DNA of 64,000 nt from Streptomyces pseudovenezuelae (GTDB lineage Bacteria > Actinomycetota > Actinomycetes > Streptomycetales > Streptomycetaceae): positions 310,001 to 374,000 of the forward strand of contig NZ_KQ948150.1 of NCBI RefSeq assembly GCF_001513955.1, read 5' to 3'. This document shows, one piece after another, positions 16,515-25,547 of the stretch. Position 1 is the stretch's first letter, and the number at the start of each line of letters is the position of its first letter. The position numbers and the translations under genes are program-made. Below the pieces are notes generated by a model. It searched no databases. It saw only the letters and a program-made list of their open reading frames with translations, and was not told where the DNA came from.

Positions 16515-17260
16515 GAGGAAGCGCCTCCCTTCAGGTAGTCGTGGACCGGCTCGACGCCGTCGAGCGTCAGGTCGGTGAGGATGTGGCTGGCCGAGACGAC
16601 CTCCAGCACCGGCAGGTCGGCCAGTGGGGCGAGCACGTGCGCGAAGAGCTGGAGCCGGGCGGGGCCGGTCCAGGCACCCTTGACGGTGAGGTCGGTGATG
16701 CGGGTGCGGACGAGTTCCTGCACGCGGGGCGTGCCGTCGTAGCCGGGGATGGTCTTGAGCATGAACGTCGGCACGGCGATCTGCGCCGCCGCCTCGCGCC
16801 GGTCCAGCTCGTGGTGCTTGTAGCCCATGGTCGCGGTGGCGACCCGCAGTGCGCCGTGATCCAGCGTGCCGACGAGCGCGCCGCAGTCGACGGAGAGCGA
16901 CGGGGAGCCGATGACCTTCGGGTAGGCCGAGACCTCGCGGCCCGAGGCGGTCGCCGGGAAGTTGTCGAGGTACATGGCGTGCAGGTACTCGCCCCGCTCG
17001 CCCTCGAAGGTGACGGGGATCGCCTGGCCGGCCTCGGTGTAGGGGCCGTAACCGCTGACGTCGCCCATCTTCATCACCTCGAACCGGACCAACGGCTCGT
17101 CGACGAGCAGCGGTTCGGGGACGACGGCCCGCAGTGCGTCGGCGTCGGTGCGGTAGACGACGTTGAGGTACTCGCGGTCGGTGAACCGGGGGATCGTCCG
17201 CGCGAAGGCGGGGCTGGTGAGCGGAGTGGTCGGGTGCCGTCGTACATCCTGTGCCTTCAT
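16511..17260 (-). CDS. Acetoacetate decarboxylase-family protein
   Basis: A protein of about 249 residues of the ADC fold. Conserved blocks are NVVYRTDADALRAVVPEPL, SAYPKVIGSP and VGTLDHGALRVATATMGYKH. Counted from ATG 17260, the lysine in AYPK is residue 115, the position of the Schiff-base lysine in clostridial acetoacetate decarboxylase. The enzyme could convert acetoacetate to acetone, although some family members do other imine chemistry. GTG 17269 is an alternative start that would overlap the upstream stop as GTGA. It sits in the middle of the beta-oxidation-like operon. Confidence 0.85.
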   Translation of the reverse strand: MKAQDVRRHPTTPLTSPAFARTIPRFTDREYLNVVYRTDADALRAVVPEPLLVDEPLVRFEVMKMGDVSGYGPYTEAGQAIPVTFEGERGEYLHAMYLDNFPATASGREVSAYPKVIGSPSLSVDCGALVGTLDHGALRVATATMGYKHHELDRREAAAQIAVPTFMLKTIPGYDGTPRVQELVRTRITDLTVKGAWTGPARLQLFAHVLAPLADLPVLEVVSASHILTDLTLDGVEPVHDYLKGGASS

Positions 17261-17265
17261 GGCTC

Positions 17266-18042
17266 TCACCGTCCCGTCCAGCGCGGCGACCGGCGTTCGG
17301 CGAAGGCGGTCATGCCCTCGCGTACGTCGTCCGAGGCCATCAGGGTCCTCATCTCGCCGCGCTGGAAGGCGAAGGCCTCGGTGTCGGGGGTGCCGTCGGC
17401 GGCGCGGACGACACGCTTGACGGCCGCGAGTGCGAGCGGGGCGTTCTCCGCGAGCCGTTCGGCCAGCCGCAGTGCCTCGGGGACGGCCTGGCCCTGGGCG
17501 GTGACCCGGTTCGCCAGGCCCAGGTCGCCCGCGCGGCGGCCGTCGACGGGCTCGCCGGTCAGCAGCAGCTCCATGGCCAGGTGGTGCGGGACGCGCTTGG
17601 GCAGCCGGATCGCGCCGCCGCCCGCGGCGATCAGGCCCCGCCTGACCTCCGGCAGACCGAACCGGGCGTCCTCGGCGGCGACGATCAGGTCGCAGGCCAG
17701 GGCCAGTTCGAAGCCCCCGCCCATGGCGAAGCCCTCCACGGCGGCGATGAGGGGCTTGTCCGGCGCGGCCTCGGTGAGGCCGCCGAATCCGCGGCCCTCG
17801 ATCTCGGGCGACTCGCCGCGCAGCGCGGCCTTGAGGTCCATGCCGGCGCTGAACGTGCCGCCCTCGCCGGTCAGGACGCCGGCCCGCAGTGCGGGGTCGG
17901 CCTCCAGTGCGTCGAGTGCGGCGGACAGTTCGCCGGCGACCGCGGCGTTCACGGCGTTGCGGGCCTCGGGGCGGTTCAGGGTGATCAGCAGGGTGGAGCC
18001 GATGCGCTCGGTCCGTACTGCGGGAGTTGTGGGGGTGCTCAT
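17266..18042 (-). CDS. Enoyl-CoA hydratase/isomerase family protein
   Basis: A 258-residue crotonase-fold enzyme. The oxyanion-hole motifs are GTFSAGMDLKAAL and IAAVEGFAMGGGFELALACD, and FGLPEVRRGLIAAGGGA carries the first catalytic glutamate. It would hydrate a 2-enoyl-CoA such as crotonyl-CoA. The start ATG 18042 follows AGGAGG. The second gene of the operon, 22 bases after the CoA-transferase. Confidence 0.9.
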   Translation of the reverse strand: MSTPTTPAVRTERIGSTLLITLNRPEARNAVNAAVAGELSAALDALEADPALRAGVLTGEGGTFSAGMDLKAALRGESPEIEGRGFGGLTEAAPDKPLIAAVEGFAMGGGFELALACDLIVAAEDARFGLPEVRRGLIAAGGGAIRLPKRVPHHLAMELLLTGEPVDGRRAGDLGLANRVTAQGQAVPEALRLAERLAENAPLALAAVKRVVRAADGTPDTEAFAFQRGEMRTLMASDDVREGMTAFAERRSPRWTGR

Positions 18043-18064
18043 CGTGGCTGTCCTCCTGTGACGG

Positions 18065-19234
18065 TCAGCGGGCGGCGGTGTCGAGTTCGGCGAGGACGTC
18101 CTCGGTGTCCTGGCCCGCGACCGGCGCCAGGCGGCGGATCGAGCCGGGGGTGGCGGAGAACCGCACCGGGATACCGATGGTGCGGACCGTGCCCTCGGTC
18201 GGGTGCTCGACGCTGTCCAGCAGATGGCCGTCGCGGACGTACGGGTCCTCGTGGGCGCGGTCCAGTTCAAGCACCGGAGCCATCGGGATGCTGTGCTTGG
18301 CGCACACCTCCGCCCACTCCTCGGTGGTCAGCGCCGGGGCACAGCGCTCCAGGAGCGCGGCCAGGTCCTCGTGGTCGGCGCTGTCGACGGCGTCCCCATT
18401 GACGCGCGGGTCCTCGGCGAGGTCCGGGCGTCCGGCGGCGGTGAGGAAGTCGCGGTAGTTCCGCGGGTTGTACGGCATGACGCAGGCCAGGCCGTCCTTG
18501 GTGCGCACCGCCTTGTGGCCCTTGAGCATCGACAGGGCGAAGCCGGTCGGGCCGGTCTCGGGGACGTGGGTGTGGCCCGCGAGATGCTCGACCAGGTTGA
18601 ACGCGATCAGCGTGTCCGTCATCGGGATCTCGACTAGCTGGCCCTCGCCGGTGCGGCCCCGGTGCAGCAGGGCGGCGAGCACGCTGTAGGCGATGGTCAG
18701 CGAGGAGACCTTGTCGCCGATGATGGTCGGCAGGTAGACGGGCTCCCCCAGCGCGCGGTCGGCGATGTCGACCAGACCGGAGGCGGCTTGCACGGTCTCG
18801 TCGTAGGCGGCGTTGCCGGCCCGGTCGGAGTCGCTGCGGAAGCCCTGGGCGTGTGCGTAGACGAGGCCGGGGTTGCGGGCGGCGATGTCGTCGTAGGACA
18901 GGCCGAGCCGGTGCAGAGCGCCCGGACGCATGTTGGTGATGAGCACGTCCGCGGTGCCGATCAGCTGCAGCGCCCGCTCGCGGTCGGTGTCGTCCTTGAG
19001 GTTGAGGGAGACGCTGCGCTTGTTGCGGTTGACGTTGAGGTTCAGCGGGGTCATGCCCGGGGTGGTGCGGTAGTGGCCGACGCGGACGGTGTCGGCGGGC
19101 GACTCGATCTTGATGACGTCGGCGCCGAGGTCCCCGAGGATCTGGGCGGCGTACGGGCCCATCACCACGGTCGACAGGTCGATCACGCGGACGCCCTCCA
19201 GGGGGCCGGTGACGGTTTCTGCGAGGTCCGTCAT
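18065..19234 (-). CDS. CaiB/BaiF (class III) CoA-transferase
   Basis: This 389-residue class III CoA-transferase opens with GPLEGVRVIDLSTVVMGPYAAQ and has GADVIKIESP and VNRNKRSVSLNLK. The catalytic aspartate is probably the one in NAAYDETVQAASG. It would move CoA between acids to activate the operon's substrate; glutarate is a candidate because a glutaryl-CoA-dehydrogenase-like enzyme ends the operon. First gene of five, with AAGGAG upstream of the ATG and a dyad in the promoter region. Confidence 0.9.
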   Translation of the reverse strand: MTDLAETVTGPLEGVRVIDLSTVVMGPYAAQILGDLGADVIKIESPADTVRVGHYRTTPGMTPLNLNVNRNKRSVSLNLKDDTDRERALQLIGTADVLITNMRPGALHRLGLSYDDIAARNPGLVYAHAQGFRSDSDRAGNAAYDETVQAASGLVDIADRALGEPVYLPTIIGDKVSSLTIAYSVLAALLHRGRTGEGQLVEIPMTDTLIAFNLVEHLAGHTHVPETGPTGFALSMLKGHKAVRTKDGLACVMPYNPRNYRDFLTAAGRPDLAEDPRVNGDAVDSADHEDLAALLERCAPALTTEEWAEVCAKHSIPMAPVLELDRAHEDPYVRDGHLLDSVEHPTEGTVRTIGIPVRFSATPGSIRRLAPVAGQDTEDVLAELDTAAR

Positions 19235-19265
19235 GGCTTTCCTTCACTCCTTTTCGCGCTTTCCG

Positions 19266-19287
19266 TGTATCTGGAAACTAAGTTACA
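19266..19287 (-). promoter_or_regulatory. Dyad in the promoter of the catabolic operon
   Basis: An imperfect 22-base inverted repeat with outer arms TGTA/TACA and inner CT/AG pairs lies 32-53 bases upstream of the CoA-transferase ATG, in an unusually AT-rich island. It includes a T-N11-A-like arrangement and is a candidate binding site for the LysR protein encoded just upstream. Confidence 0.5.
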
Positions 19288-19331
19288 GCGAGAGATGTCG
19301 GAGGGAAAGCTCGGGGAATGACCGAATGAAG

Positions 19332-19366
19332 AAAGGCGGTATGACCGCAGTGGTCGTACCGCCTTT
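19332..19366. terminator. Strong hairpin terminator after the LysR gene
   Basis: A 15-base stem with one G-U wobble (19332-19346 and 19352-19366, arms AAAGGCGG.../...CCGCCTTT) and a five-base loop lies 20 bases beyond the LysR stop. It separates the LysR transcript from the downstream operon, which therefore needs its own promoter. A CTTTTTC run follows on the plus strand. Confidence 0.85.
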
Positions 19367-19385
19367 GGTGAAGCTTTTTCGGTGC

Positions 19386-20297
19386 TTATGAGTGGAGCGG
19401 TTCGGTGAACACCTCGCGGGCGGCTGCCACGACTTCCTCCAGGTCGCCGCCCTGTCCTCGATCCTTGCGCCAGATCAGGCCGGTCTCGAGGCGGGGATGG
19501 AAATCGGAGAAGGGGAGAACGATGACATTGTCCAGACGGTAATTGTGGACGGGGCTTCCGGGGTCCAGCATGGAAACGGAGAAGGCCAGTCCGCTGGACA
19601 CTATCTCGGAAATTCCCTCGAAAGCGGCACTGTTGATTTCGATGCGTTTTCTGATGCCGAGTTCGGAGAGCTGCTGGTCGAGTCCGCGGAAGTAGGCGTT
19701 GGTCACGGCCGTCGGGGAGACGACATAGGCGAGTTCGGTCAGTTCCGTCAGGGCGACGGACTCGCGCCCGGCGAACCGGTCCCTGGGCACGACCGCGCCG
19801 AGCCGTTCCGACATCACCGGCAGCAGTTCCAGCGCGGGGTCCCCACCCGCCGGGAGGCGGGCCAGGGTCAGCGCGAGTCTGCCGTCGCGGACGGCGTCGA
19901 CGAGACGGTCGGTGCCGCCCGGCCAGCGCTTGATCTCGAACCGGTCGCTGACCCGCTCGGCCAGGGCGTCCATCCGCTCCCGCAGATCCGGATGGACGCC
20001 ACTGGGCACCCCCAGCAGCAGCGTGGCCCGGTGGGGCCGGGCCGTCTCGTCAAGGCGCCACCGGATGGAGTCGACCTGCTCCAGTACGCCCCGTGCGATG
20101 GGCAGCAGGGCACTGCCCGCCTGGGTGAGCGTCACGCGGTGGGTGTCGCGGTCGAACAGCCGGTGTCCGAGCTCGTTCTCGAGATCCTTGATCCGTCTGC
20201 TCAGTGGAGAGGCCGCCATGTGCAGCTTGCGGGCCGCCATGGAGAAGTTCAGTTCCTGGGCGACAGCGACGAAGTAACGCAGATGCAGGAGTTCCAC
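19386..20297 (-). CDS. LysR-family transcriptional regulator
   Basis: A protein of about 303 residues with an N-terminal LysR helix-turn-helix (VELLHLRYFVAVAQELNFS and KLHMAASPLSRRIKDLENEL) and a C-terminal effector domain. GTG 20297 matches the usual family start; GTG 20306 and a further upstream start are alternatives. It lies immediately upstream of the CoA-transferase operon but behind a terminator. It is the likely regulator of that operon, with the dyad at 19266-19287 as candidate site. Confidence 0.88.
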   Translation of the reverse strand: MELLHLRYFVAVAQELNFSMAARKLHMAASPLSRRIKDLENELGHRLFDRDTHRVTLTQAGSALLPIARGVLEQVDSIRWRLDETARPHRATLLLGVPSGVHPDLRERMDALAERVSDRFEIKRWPGGTDRLVDAVRDGRLALTLARLPAGGDPALELLPVMSERLGAVVPRDRFAGRESVALTELTELAYVVSPTAVTNAYFRGLDQQLSELGIRKRIEINSAAFEGISEIVSSGLAFSVSMLDPGSPVHNYRLDNVIVLPFSDFHPRLETGLIWRKDRGQGGDLEEVVAAAREVFTEPLHS

Positions 20298-20361
20298 GGT
20301 GCCCACCGTAAAGGGCCGTCCGGCGGGCGTGATCAAGGCCCAGGCGGACCCGCACGCAGGG

Positions 20362-21591
20362 TCAGAACCAGTGCAGACAGTGCGGGGAACGGTCGCCGCG
20401 GAAGAGGGCGTCGGCGAGGGCGGCCGCGTCCGGGCGGTGGGCCCTGATGTGTCCGGCCCGCACGAGCGTGCTCGGGGCGGTGCCCCCGAGGTAGACCGAC
20501 CCCAGGTCGCACACGTCCAGGGACAGGTCGGGCTCCCGGTCCGTCGGGACGCAGTCGGCCTTGCCGTCCCGGACGGTCAGCAGATAGCGGTCGTGCTCGT
20601 CGAGGAAGGGGTCCTCGACGTCCAGGACGAGCTCGCCGTCGGTGAACCAGCCGCGCGCGGTCAGGGCGCGCGGGACGTCCAGCAGACGCACCCAGAGCCA
20701 GTCCATGTCGTCGCCCGCCTCACCGGCACGGAAGTCCGCGAGCTGCCAGCGCAACGGGTGCTGGGGCGGCATGTGCCGGAACACGACCCGAGAGGTCAGG
20801 TCGTGGCCGAGCACGAACCGGGCGAGGGCTGTGAAGACGGCGTCGTCGCATGTGATGGTCTCGTCGACGGTCAGGGTGTTGTCGGGTTCGCCGAGCGAGT
20901 AGCTGGCGTACCCGTCGGGGACACCGTCGGCGTCCCGGTGGACGGCGACGTAACGCGGCGCCGGCGAGATCGGGGGCTGTCCCGCGCGCGAGGACCACCA
21001 GCGGTGCGGCCGGGACAGCGCACCCGGCTGGGCGCGGCGGTACCGGTCGTACACGTCCTCCAGGATCTCGCCGCACTCGGCACGACGCAGCACCTCGACC
21101 GAGCCGCGGTCCGCGCCGGTGGCGGGCGCGCCGGCTGTTCCGCCTTCCCCGCGGAGGGCGGCCCGGTGGCGCTGCACCGTCAGCCGCTGCGTGTACGTCG
21201 CCGGTCCGTAACCGAACCTGCCGTAGATCGTGGCCTCGGAGGCCAGCAGCACGGAGAGGACCTCGCCGTGTGCCCGCAGGTCGGCGAGCTGGTGCCGCAT
21301 CATCGCGCTGAGCACGCCCTGGCGCCGGTGCGAGGGCAGGACGCCGACAGCGGTCACCCCGGGGGCCGGGACCAGGGTCTCTCCGGGCAGCGTGAGCTCG
21401 AAGGCGTGCGTGGCGGCGGTGCCGACGGGCCGCCCGTCCGCTGTCAGGGCGAGCAGACAGCGGTCCGCCTCGAGCGCCGACCACCACAGCCCGCCGCCCT
21501 CGACCGGGGTCTCCGGGAAACGCCCGAACGCGGCATGGACGGTGTCGACGAAGACATCGAAATCCTCGTCGGTCGTGGAACGTATCTCCAT
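20362..21591 (-). CDS. Eis-family GNAT N-acetyltransferase
   Basis: A 409-residue protein of the Eis type: tandem GNAT folds followed by a sterol-carrier-like C-terminal domain. The acetyl-CoA-binding block VTAVGVLPSHRRQGVLSAM (about residue 85) and ASEATIYGRFGYG (about 115) are clear. The last residues SPHCLHWF end in the C-terminal carboxylate that acts as a general base in Eis enzymes. Such enzymes acetylate amines, sometimes aminoglycosides. GAGGAGG precedes the ATG. It stands alone. Confidence 0.9.
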   Translation of the reverse strand: MEIRSTTDEDFDVFVDTVHAAFGRFPETPVEGGGLWWSALEADRCLLALTADGRPVGTAATHAFELTLPGETLVPAPGVTAVGVLPSHRRQGVLSAMMRHQLADLRAHGEVLSVLLASEATIYGRFGYGPATYTQRLTVQRHRAALRGEGGTAGAPATGADRGSVEVLRRAECGEILEDVYDRYRRAQPGALSRPHRWWSSRAGQPPISPAPRYVAVHRDADGVPDGYASYSLGEPDNTLTVDETITCDDAVFTALARFVLGHDLTSRVVFRHMPPQHPLRWQLADFRAGEAGDDMDWLWVRLLDVPRALTARGWFTDGELVLDVEDPFLDEHDRYLLTVRDGKADCVPTDREPDLSLDVCDLGSVYLGGTAPSTLVRAGHIRAHRPDAAALADALFRGDRSPHCLHWF

Positions 21592-21781
21592 CGGTGCCGC
21601 TGCCTCCTCGAAAGAACGGCGCCACGACGAGCGGCGCCTGGCCACAGTGCAGTGTCGAGTGGGTGGCCCGGTCAAACGAATTACGGTGGCGGTGGTGGGA
21701 TTTGGGGCAGGGAAACTGCCGCAGCGGCCCGCAGCGCGCCTCGGTGCACGTGGTCCGAGCGGGGCACGGCTCCGGGAGGAG

Positions 21782-22546
21782 CTACCGCCCTCGCGCCTGC
21801 TCCTGGTTCGATCGGTGGGGTCGGTCGAGCCAGTCCGCATGCGGCCCCAGACGCGCGTCGACCGGTTCCTCCCCTCGCCGGAGCGCGTCGATGTAGGCGC
21901 GGTCGGCGGCGAGGCGAGCCGCCACCTCGGGGCCCTCGGCGACCGCGCCGTGCCCGGGAACCACGACGTCGACGCGTGCGGCGGCCTCGTCGAGCAGGTC
22001 CAGCGCCTTCGCGTACGCGGCCGGCTGATCGTCCTGGCGCACGTCGAGGAGCGGGATCAGTACGTCGGAGAGCATGTCGCCGACGAGCAGGACGCCACGG
22101 TCCGCGAGGAGGATCGAGGCATGGCCGACGGCGTGCGCCTGGTGCTCGATGATCTCGCCCGGCACGGGTCCGCCGTCCGCGGGCAGCGGGGTGAGGAGCC
22201 CGACCAGTTCGAGCGGGACACCTGACGCGCTCTGCGCCGCCATGGCCTGCGCCCGCTCCCGCGCTTCCGTGGCGACGCGGGTCGCGGCCGGGGTGGCGTA
22301 GCGCGGCACATCGCCGAACCGGCTGTGCCAGAGCAGGTGGTCCCAGTGCGGATGGGTGCAGAACCCGGCGACCACCGGGATGTCCAACTGGTCTACCGCG
22401 TCGGAGAGTTGGTCCAACTCGGAGCCGTTGATGCCGGGATCGACGATGATCAGTCCCTCGTCCCCGCGCACCACGACGGAATTGCTCCAGACCCACTCGC
22501 TCTGCCGGACCCAGACGCCGTCGGCCACCTGACGCAGCTTGCTCAT
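21782..22546 (-). CDS. Metallo-beta-lactamase-fold hydrolase
   Basis: A 254-residue MBL-fold protein with the metal motif THPHWDH (about residue 66), a second histidine in HAVGHASILLADRG, the bridging aspartate in LLVGDMLSD and the last histidine in VVVPGHGAVAEG. It is probably a dinuclear zinc hydrolase of unknown substrate. ATG 22546 has GGGAG upstream; GTG 22552 is the alternative. Confidence 0.87.
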   Translation of the reverse strand: MSKLRQVADGVWVRQSEWVWSNSVVVRGDEGLIIVDPGINGSELDQLSDAVDQLDIPVVAGFCTHPHWDHLLWHSRFGDVPRYATPAATRVATEARERAQAMAAQSASGVPLELVGLLTPLPADGGPVPGEIIEHQAHAVGHASILLADRGVLLVGDMLSDVLIPLLDVRQDDQPAAYAKALDLLDEAAARVDVVVPGHGAVAEGPEVAARLAADRAYIDALRRGEEPVDARLGPHADWLDRPHRSNQEQARGR

Positions 22547-22711
22547 GTCCACTCCCGTTGGTCGGTCACAGTACTGAGACCGCGATCGGTGGCCGAACTC
22601 ATCGCTTGCGGACCGGTGAGCCGGGGGAAAGGGAGGGCCGCCGTCGGGATCGAGCAGGAATCCGGCCCCTGTACCGGATGACGAGGCGCAGGACCTGGCC
22701 GCGACCGGCCG

Positions 22712-24268
22712 TCACTGCGGCGGGTTGCCGTGCTTGCGATAGGGCAGGTCGGCGTGCTTCGTACGGAGCATCGCCAGGGTGCGGATGAGAGTGCCGCGGG
22801 TCTCGGCGGGGTCGATGACGTCGTCGACGAGGCCGCGCTCGGCGGCGTGGTAGGGATGCATCAGCTCGGCGGCGTACTCCTTGACGAGCGCCGCCCGCAC
22901 GGCGTCCGGATCGTCGGCCTCGGCGATCTGCCGACGGAAGACGACGTCGGCCGCGGCCTCCGCGCCCATCACGGCGATCTCGTTGGTCGGCCAGGCATAG
23001 GTCACGTCGGAGCCGATGGACCGGGAGTCCATCACGATGTAGGCGCCGCCGTACGCCTTGCGCAGCACGACGCTGACGCGCGGCACGGTGGCGTTGCAGT
23101 AGGCGTACAGCAGTTTCGCGCCGTGCCGGACGATGCCGCCGTGCTCCTGGGCGACGCCCGGCAGGAACCCGGGGACGTCCACCAGGGTCACGAGCGGGAT
23201 GTTGAACGCGTCGCAGGTCTGGACGAAGCGGGCCGCCTTCTCGCTCGCGAGGCTGTCCAACGCCCCGGCCAGACGCGCGGGTTGGTTGGCGACGACGCCG
23301 ACGGCGTGGCCGTCCAGACGGGCCAGGCCCACGACGACGTTGGTGGCCCAGTGCTCGTGCACCTCCATGAACTCGCCGTCGTCGACGAGTTCCCCGATCA
23401 CCGCTCGCATGTCGTAGGCGCGGTTGCCGTCGGCGGGGACCAGGTCCAGCAGGGCCGTGCCGTCCCGGTCGGGGCGGTCGGTGGGCCGGAACACCGGCGG
23501 CTGCTCCCGGTTGTTGGCCGGGAGCAGGGACAGCAGATAGCGCACCTCCTCCAGACAGGTCCGCTCGTCGTCGTAGGCGAAGTGGCACACGCCGCTCGTC
23601 TCGGCGTGGACGTCCGCGCCGCCGAGCCCTTCGTGGGTGACGTCCTCGCCGGTGACCGCCTTGACCACGTCCGGGCCCGTGACGAAGACCTGCGAGGTCG
23701 AGCGGACCATGAAGACGAAGTCCGTCAGGGCGGGGGAGTAGGCCGCGCCGCCCGCGCAGGGGCCGAGCATCACGCTGATCTGCGGGATGACACCAGAGGC
23801 CCGGGTGTTCCGGCGGAAGATGCCGCCGTAGCCGGCGAGCGCGGTGACGCCTTCCTGGATGCGGGCGCCGGCGCCGTCGTTGAGTGACACCAGCGGCGCT
23901 CCGGCGGCCAGGGCCATGTCCATGATCTGGTGGATCTTCCCCGCGTGCGCCTCGCCCAGGGCGCCACCGAAGACGCGGAAGTCGTGCGCGTAGACGAAGA
24001 CGGTCCGGCCGTGCACGGTGCCCCAGCCGGTGAGGACGCCGTCGGTGTGCGGGCGCTTGTGCTCCAGGCCGAATCCGGACGCCCGGTGCCGCCGTAGCGG
24101 CTGCGTCTCGTGGAACGTCCCGTCGTCCAGCAGGAGTTCGATGCGCTCACGCGCCGTCAGCTTGCCCTTGGCCCGCTGGGCCGCGGTCGCTTTCTCGCTC
24201 GGCCCGCGCCGCACCTGCTCCCGCAGCGTGCGTAGTTCCACGGTCCTGGCGTGAGCGTCCTCGTGCAC
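22712..24268 (-). CDS. Acyl-CoA carboxylase carboxyltransferase (beta) subunit
   Basis: This 518-residue protein of the PccB/AccD5 type transfers CO2 from carboxybiotin to acetyl- or propionyl-CoA. Both crotonase-like halves are complete, with the oxyanion-hole sequences GAGARIQEGV and GPCAGGAAYSPAL in the first half and VDVPGFLPGVAQEHGGI and KAYGGAYIVMDS in the second. The start is GTG 24268 after GGGGGA. It is divergent from the PKS genes and could supply malonyl-CoA to them. No biotin-carboxyl-carrier subunit is nearby, so it must share one encoded elsewhere. Confidence 0.92.
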   Translation of the reverse strand: MHEDAHARTVELRTLREQVRRGPSEKATAAQRAKGKLTARERIELLLDDGTFHETQPLRRHRASGFGLEHKRPHTDGVLTGWGTVHGRTVFVYAHDFRVFGGALGEAHAGKIHQIMDMALAAGAPLVSLNDGAGARIQEGVTALAGYGGIFRRNTRASGVIPQISVMLGPCAGGAAYSPALTDFVFMVRSTSQVFVTGPDVVKAVTGEDVTHEGLGGADVHAETSGVCHFAYDDERTCLEEVRYLLSLLPANNREQPPVFRPTDRPDRDGTALLDLVPADGNRAYDMRAVIGELVDDGEFMEVHEHWATNVVVGLARLDGHAVGVVANQPARLAGALDSLASEKAARFVQTCDAFNIPLVTLVDVPGFLPGVAQEHGGIVRHGAKLLYAYCNATVPRVSVVLRKAYGGAYIVMDSRSIGSDVTYAWPTNEIAVMGAEAAADVVFRRQIAEADDPDAVRAALVKEYAAELMHPYHAAERGLVDDVIDPAETRGTLIRTLAMLRTKHADLPYRKHGNPPQ

Positions 24269-24443
24269 GTGTTCCCCCGTATGCCGATGTCTCCGGGCGC
24301 CCGGATGTGTTCCGGTCCGCCCCTGCCCATCCACTCCCCGAGATTATCCCATCGTCAAAGTATGCACATCGCTTGACTGAGAATGTAACGCTGTGCAAGC
24401 GTGAGGGGACAGCAGATCGCCATGCCATTGCGGAAGGACGCAC
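24269..24443. promoter_or_regulatory. Divergent promoter region at the left edge of the biosynthetic cluster
   Basis: An AT-richer block at 24345-24400 separates the carboxyltransferase gene from the LuxE-like gene. It contains TTGACT (24373-24378) and two overlapping inverted repeats, TGCACA/TGTGCA (24363-24368 and 24392-24397) and CGCTTG/CAAGCG (24370-24375 and 24396-24401). No clean -10 box is at the right spacing, so this is a region call only. The TGTGCAA half-site recurs upstream of two other cluster genes. Confidence 0.45.
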
Positions 24444-25547
24444 ATGTCGGACGACGGCCGCACGGACCCGGTTCTCGACTGCCCGGCCGAGGAGACGCCG
24501 GACGGTCAGGAACTCATCACCGCGGCGATGCGATGGCACTTCAGCCCGCGGACGGGCTCACCGTTCTGGCTGGAGCGCGCCGCGACACTCGACTTCGACC
24601 CGCTGACGGACGTGAAGAGCTTCGACGACCTGAGGCTCTTTCCCAACATCGTCAACGAGCTGCGGGACGTGCGCGTCGAGGAACTGATCCCGCGCGGTCT
24701 CGCGCCGGACGACCTCTACGGCGTCTACGAGAGCGGCGGCACCACCGGTGCGCCCAAGCGGGTCATCTGCACGACCGACTGGATGGACCGCTGGCTCGCC
24801 TTCAGCCAGCGCCACCTGGACGCCCGCGGCTGCCCCCGGGGCGTCAACTGGCTGGCCCTGATGCCCGACGGCCCGCACATCTTCGGAGCCGCCCTGCGGG
24901 AGGGCGCCAAGCGCAGCGGCGGCATCCTCTTCACCGTCGACATGGACCCGCGCTGGGTGAAGAAGTGCATCGCCGAGGGCCGCGGTGAGGACGCCGCCCG
25001 CTACGCCGACCATCTGGCCACCCAGGCCGGTTTCCTGCTGGAGACCCAGGACATCGGCGTCATGATCACGACTCCGCCCCTGCTGCAGCGGCTCGCGCAG
25101 GACGACCGCATGGTGGAGCTGATCAACGAGAAGGTGCGCTACATCCAGTGGGGCGGCGCGCACATGGACGCCGACACCCGGCACCTGTTCGGCACCGAGG
25201 TCTTCCCGGGCGTCCAGCTGCAGGGCGCCTACGGCAGCACCATGATCCTCGGCGGCTCCCTGGAGCGCATCGATCCGCCCGCCGAGGACGTGTGCGTCTT
25301 CGACCCCTTCGCGCCGTACATCTCCTTCTCCGTCATCGACCCCGCCACCGGCGAGACGGTCCCCTACGGCGAGCGCGGCCAGGTCGTGATGAACCACGTC
25401 AGCAAGGCCATGCTGCTGCCCAACAACCTCGAACGCGACACCGCCGTGCGCATGCGGCCGCCCGAGGGGCAGATGGGCGACTCGGTCGCCGACGTCAGCC
25501 CGGTGGCCACCTTCGACGACCAGGCCGTCATCGAAGGGGTCTACTGA
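24444..25547 (+). CDS. LuxE/PaaK-like acyl-adenylating enzyme (acyl-protein synthetase type)
   Basis: A 367-residue adenylate-forming protein with the nucleotide motif YESGGTTGAPKRV (residues 92-104), the IQWGGAHMD block and QGAYGSTMILGG. It is the short form, without the C-terminal lid domain of ordinary acyl-CoA ligases, and resembles LuxE acyl-protein synthetases. It would activate a carboxylic acid and pass the acyl group to a partner thiol. GGAAGGA precedes the ATG, and its TGA overlaps the next ATG. The following gene encodes a LuxC-like reductase, so the pair looks like a carboxylic-acid reductase. Confidence 0.82.
   Translation: MSDDGRTDPVLDCPAEETPDGQELITAAMRWHFSPRTGSPFWLERAATLDFDPLTDVKSFDDLRLFPNIVNELRDVRVEELIPRGLAPDDLYGVYESGGTTGAPKRVICTTDWMDRWLAFSQRHLDARGCPRGVNWLALMPDGPHIFGAALREGAKRSGGILFTVDMDPRWVKKCIAEGRGEDAARYADHLATQAGFLLETQDIGVMITTPPLLQRLAQDDRMVELINEKVRYIQWGGAHMDADTRHLFGTEVFPGVQLQGAYGSTMILGGSLERIDPPAEDVCVFDPFAPYISFSVIDPATGETVPYGERGQVVMNHVSKAMLLPNNLERDTAVRMRPPEGQMGDSVADVSPVATFDDQAVIEGVY

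Noticed and set aside
20299..22152. A 617-codon plus-strand frame
   Set aside because: It spans the Eis and MBL genes on the other strand and contains no recognisable domain.
24373..24378. TTGACT as a -35 box for the LuxE-like gene
   Set aside because: No acceptable -10 hexamer lies 16-19 bases downstream, so only the region was annotated.
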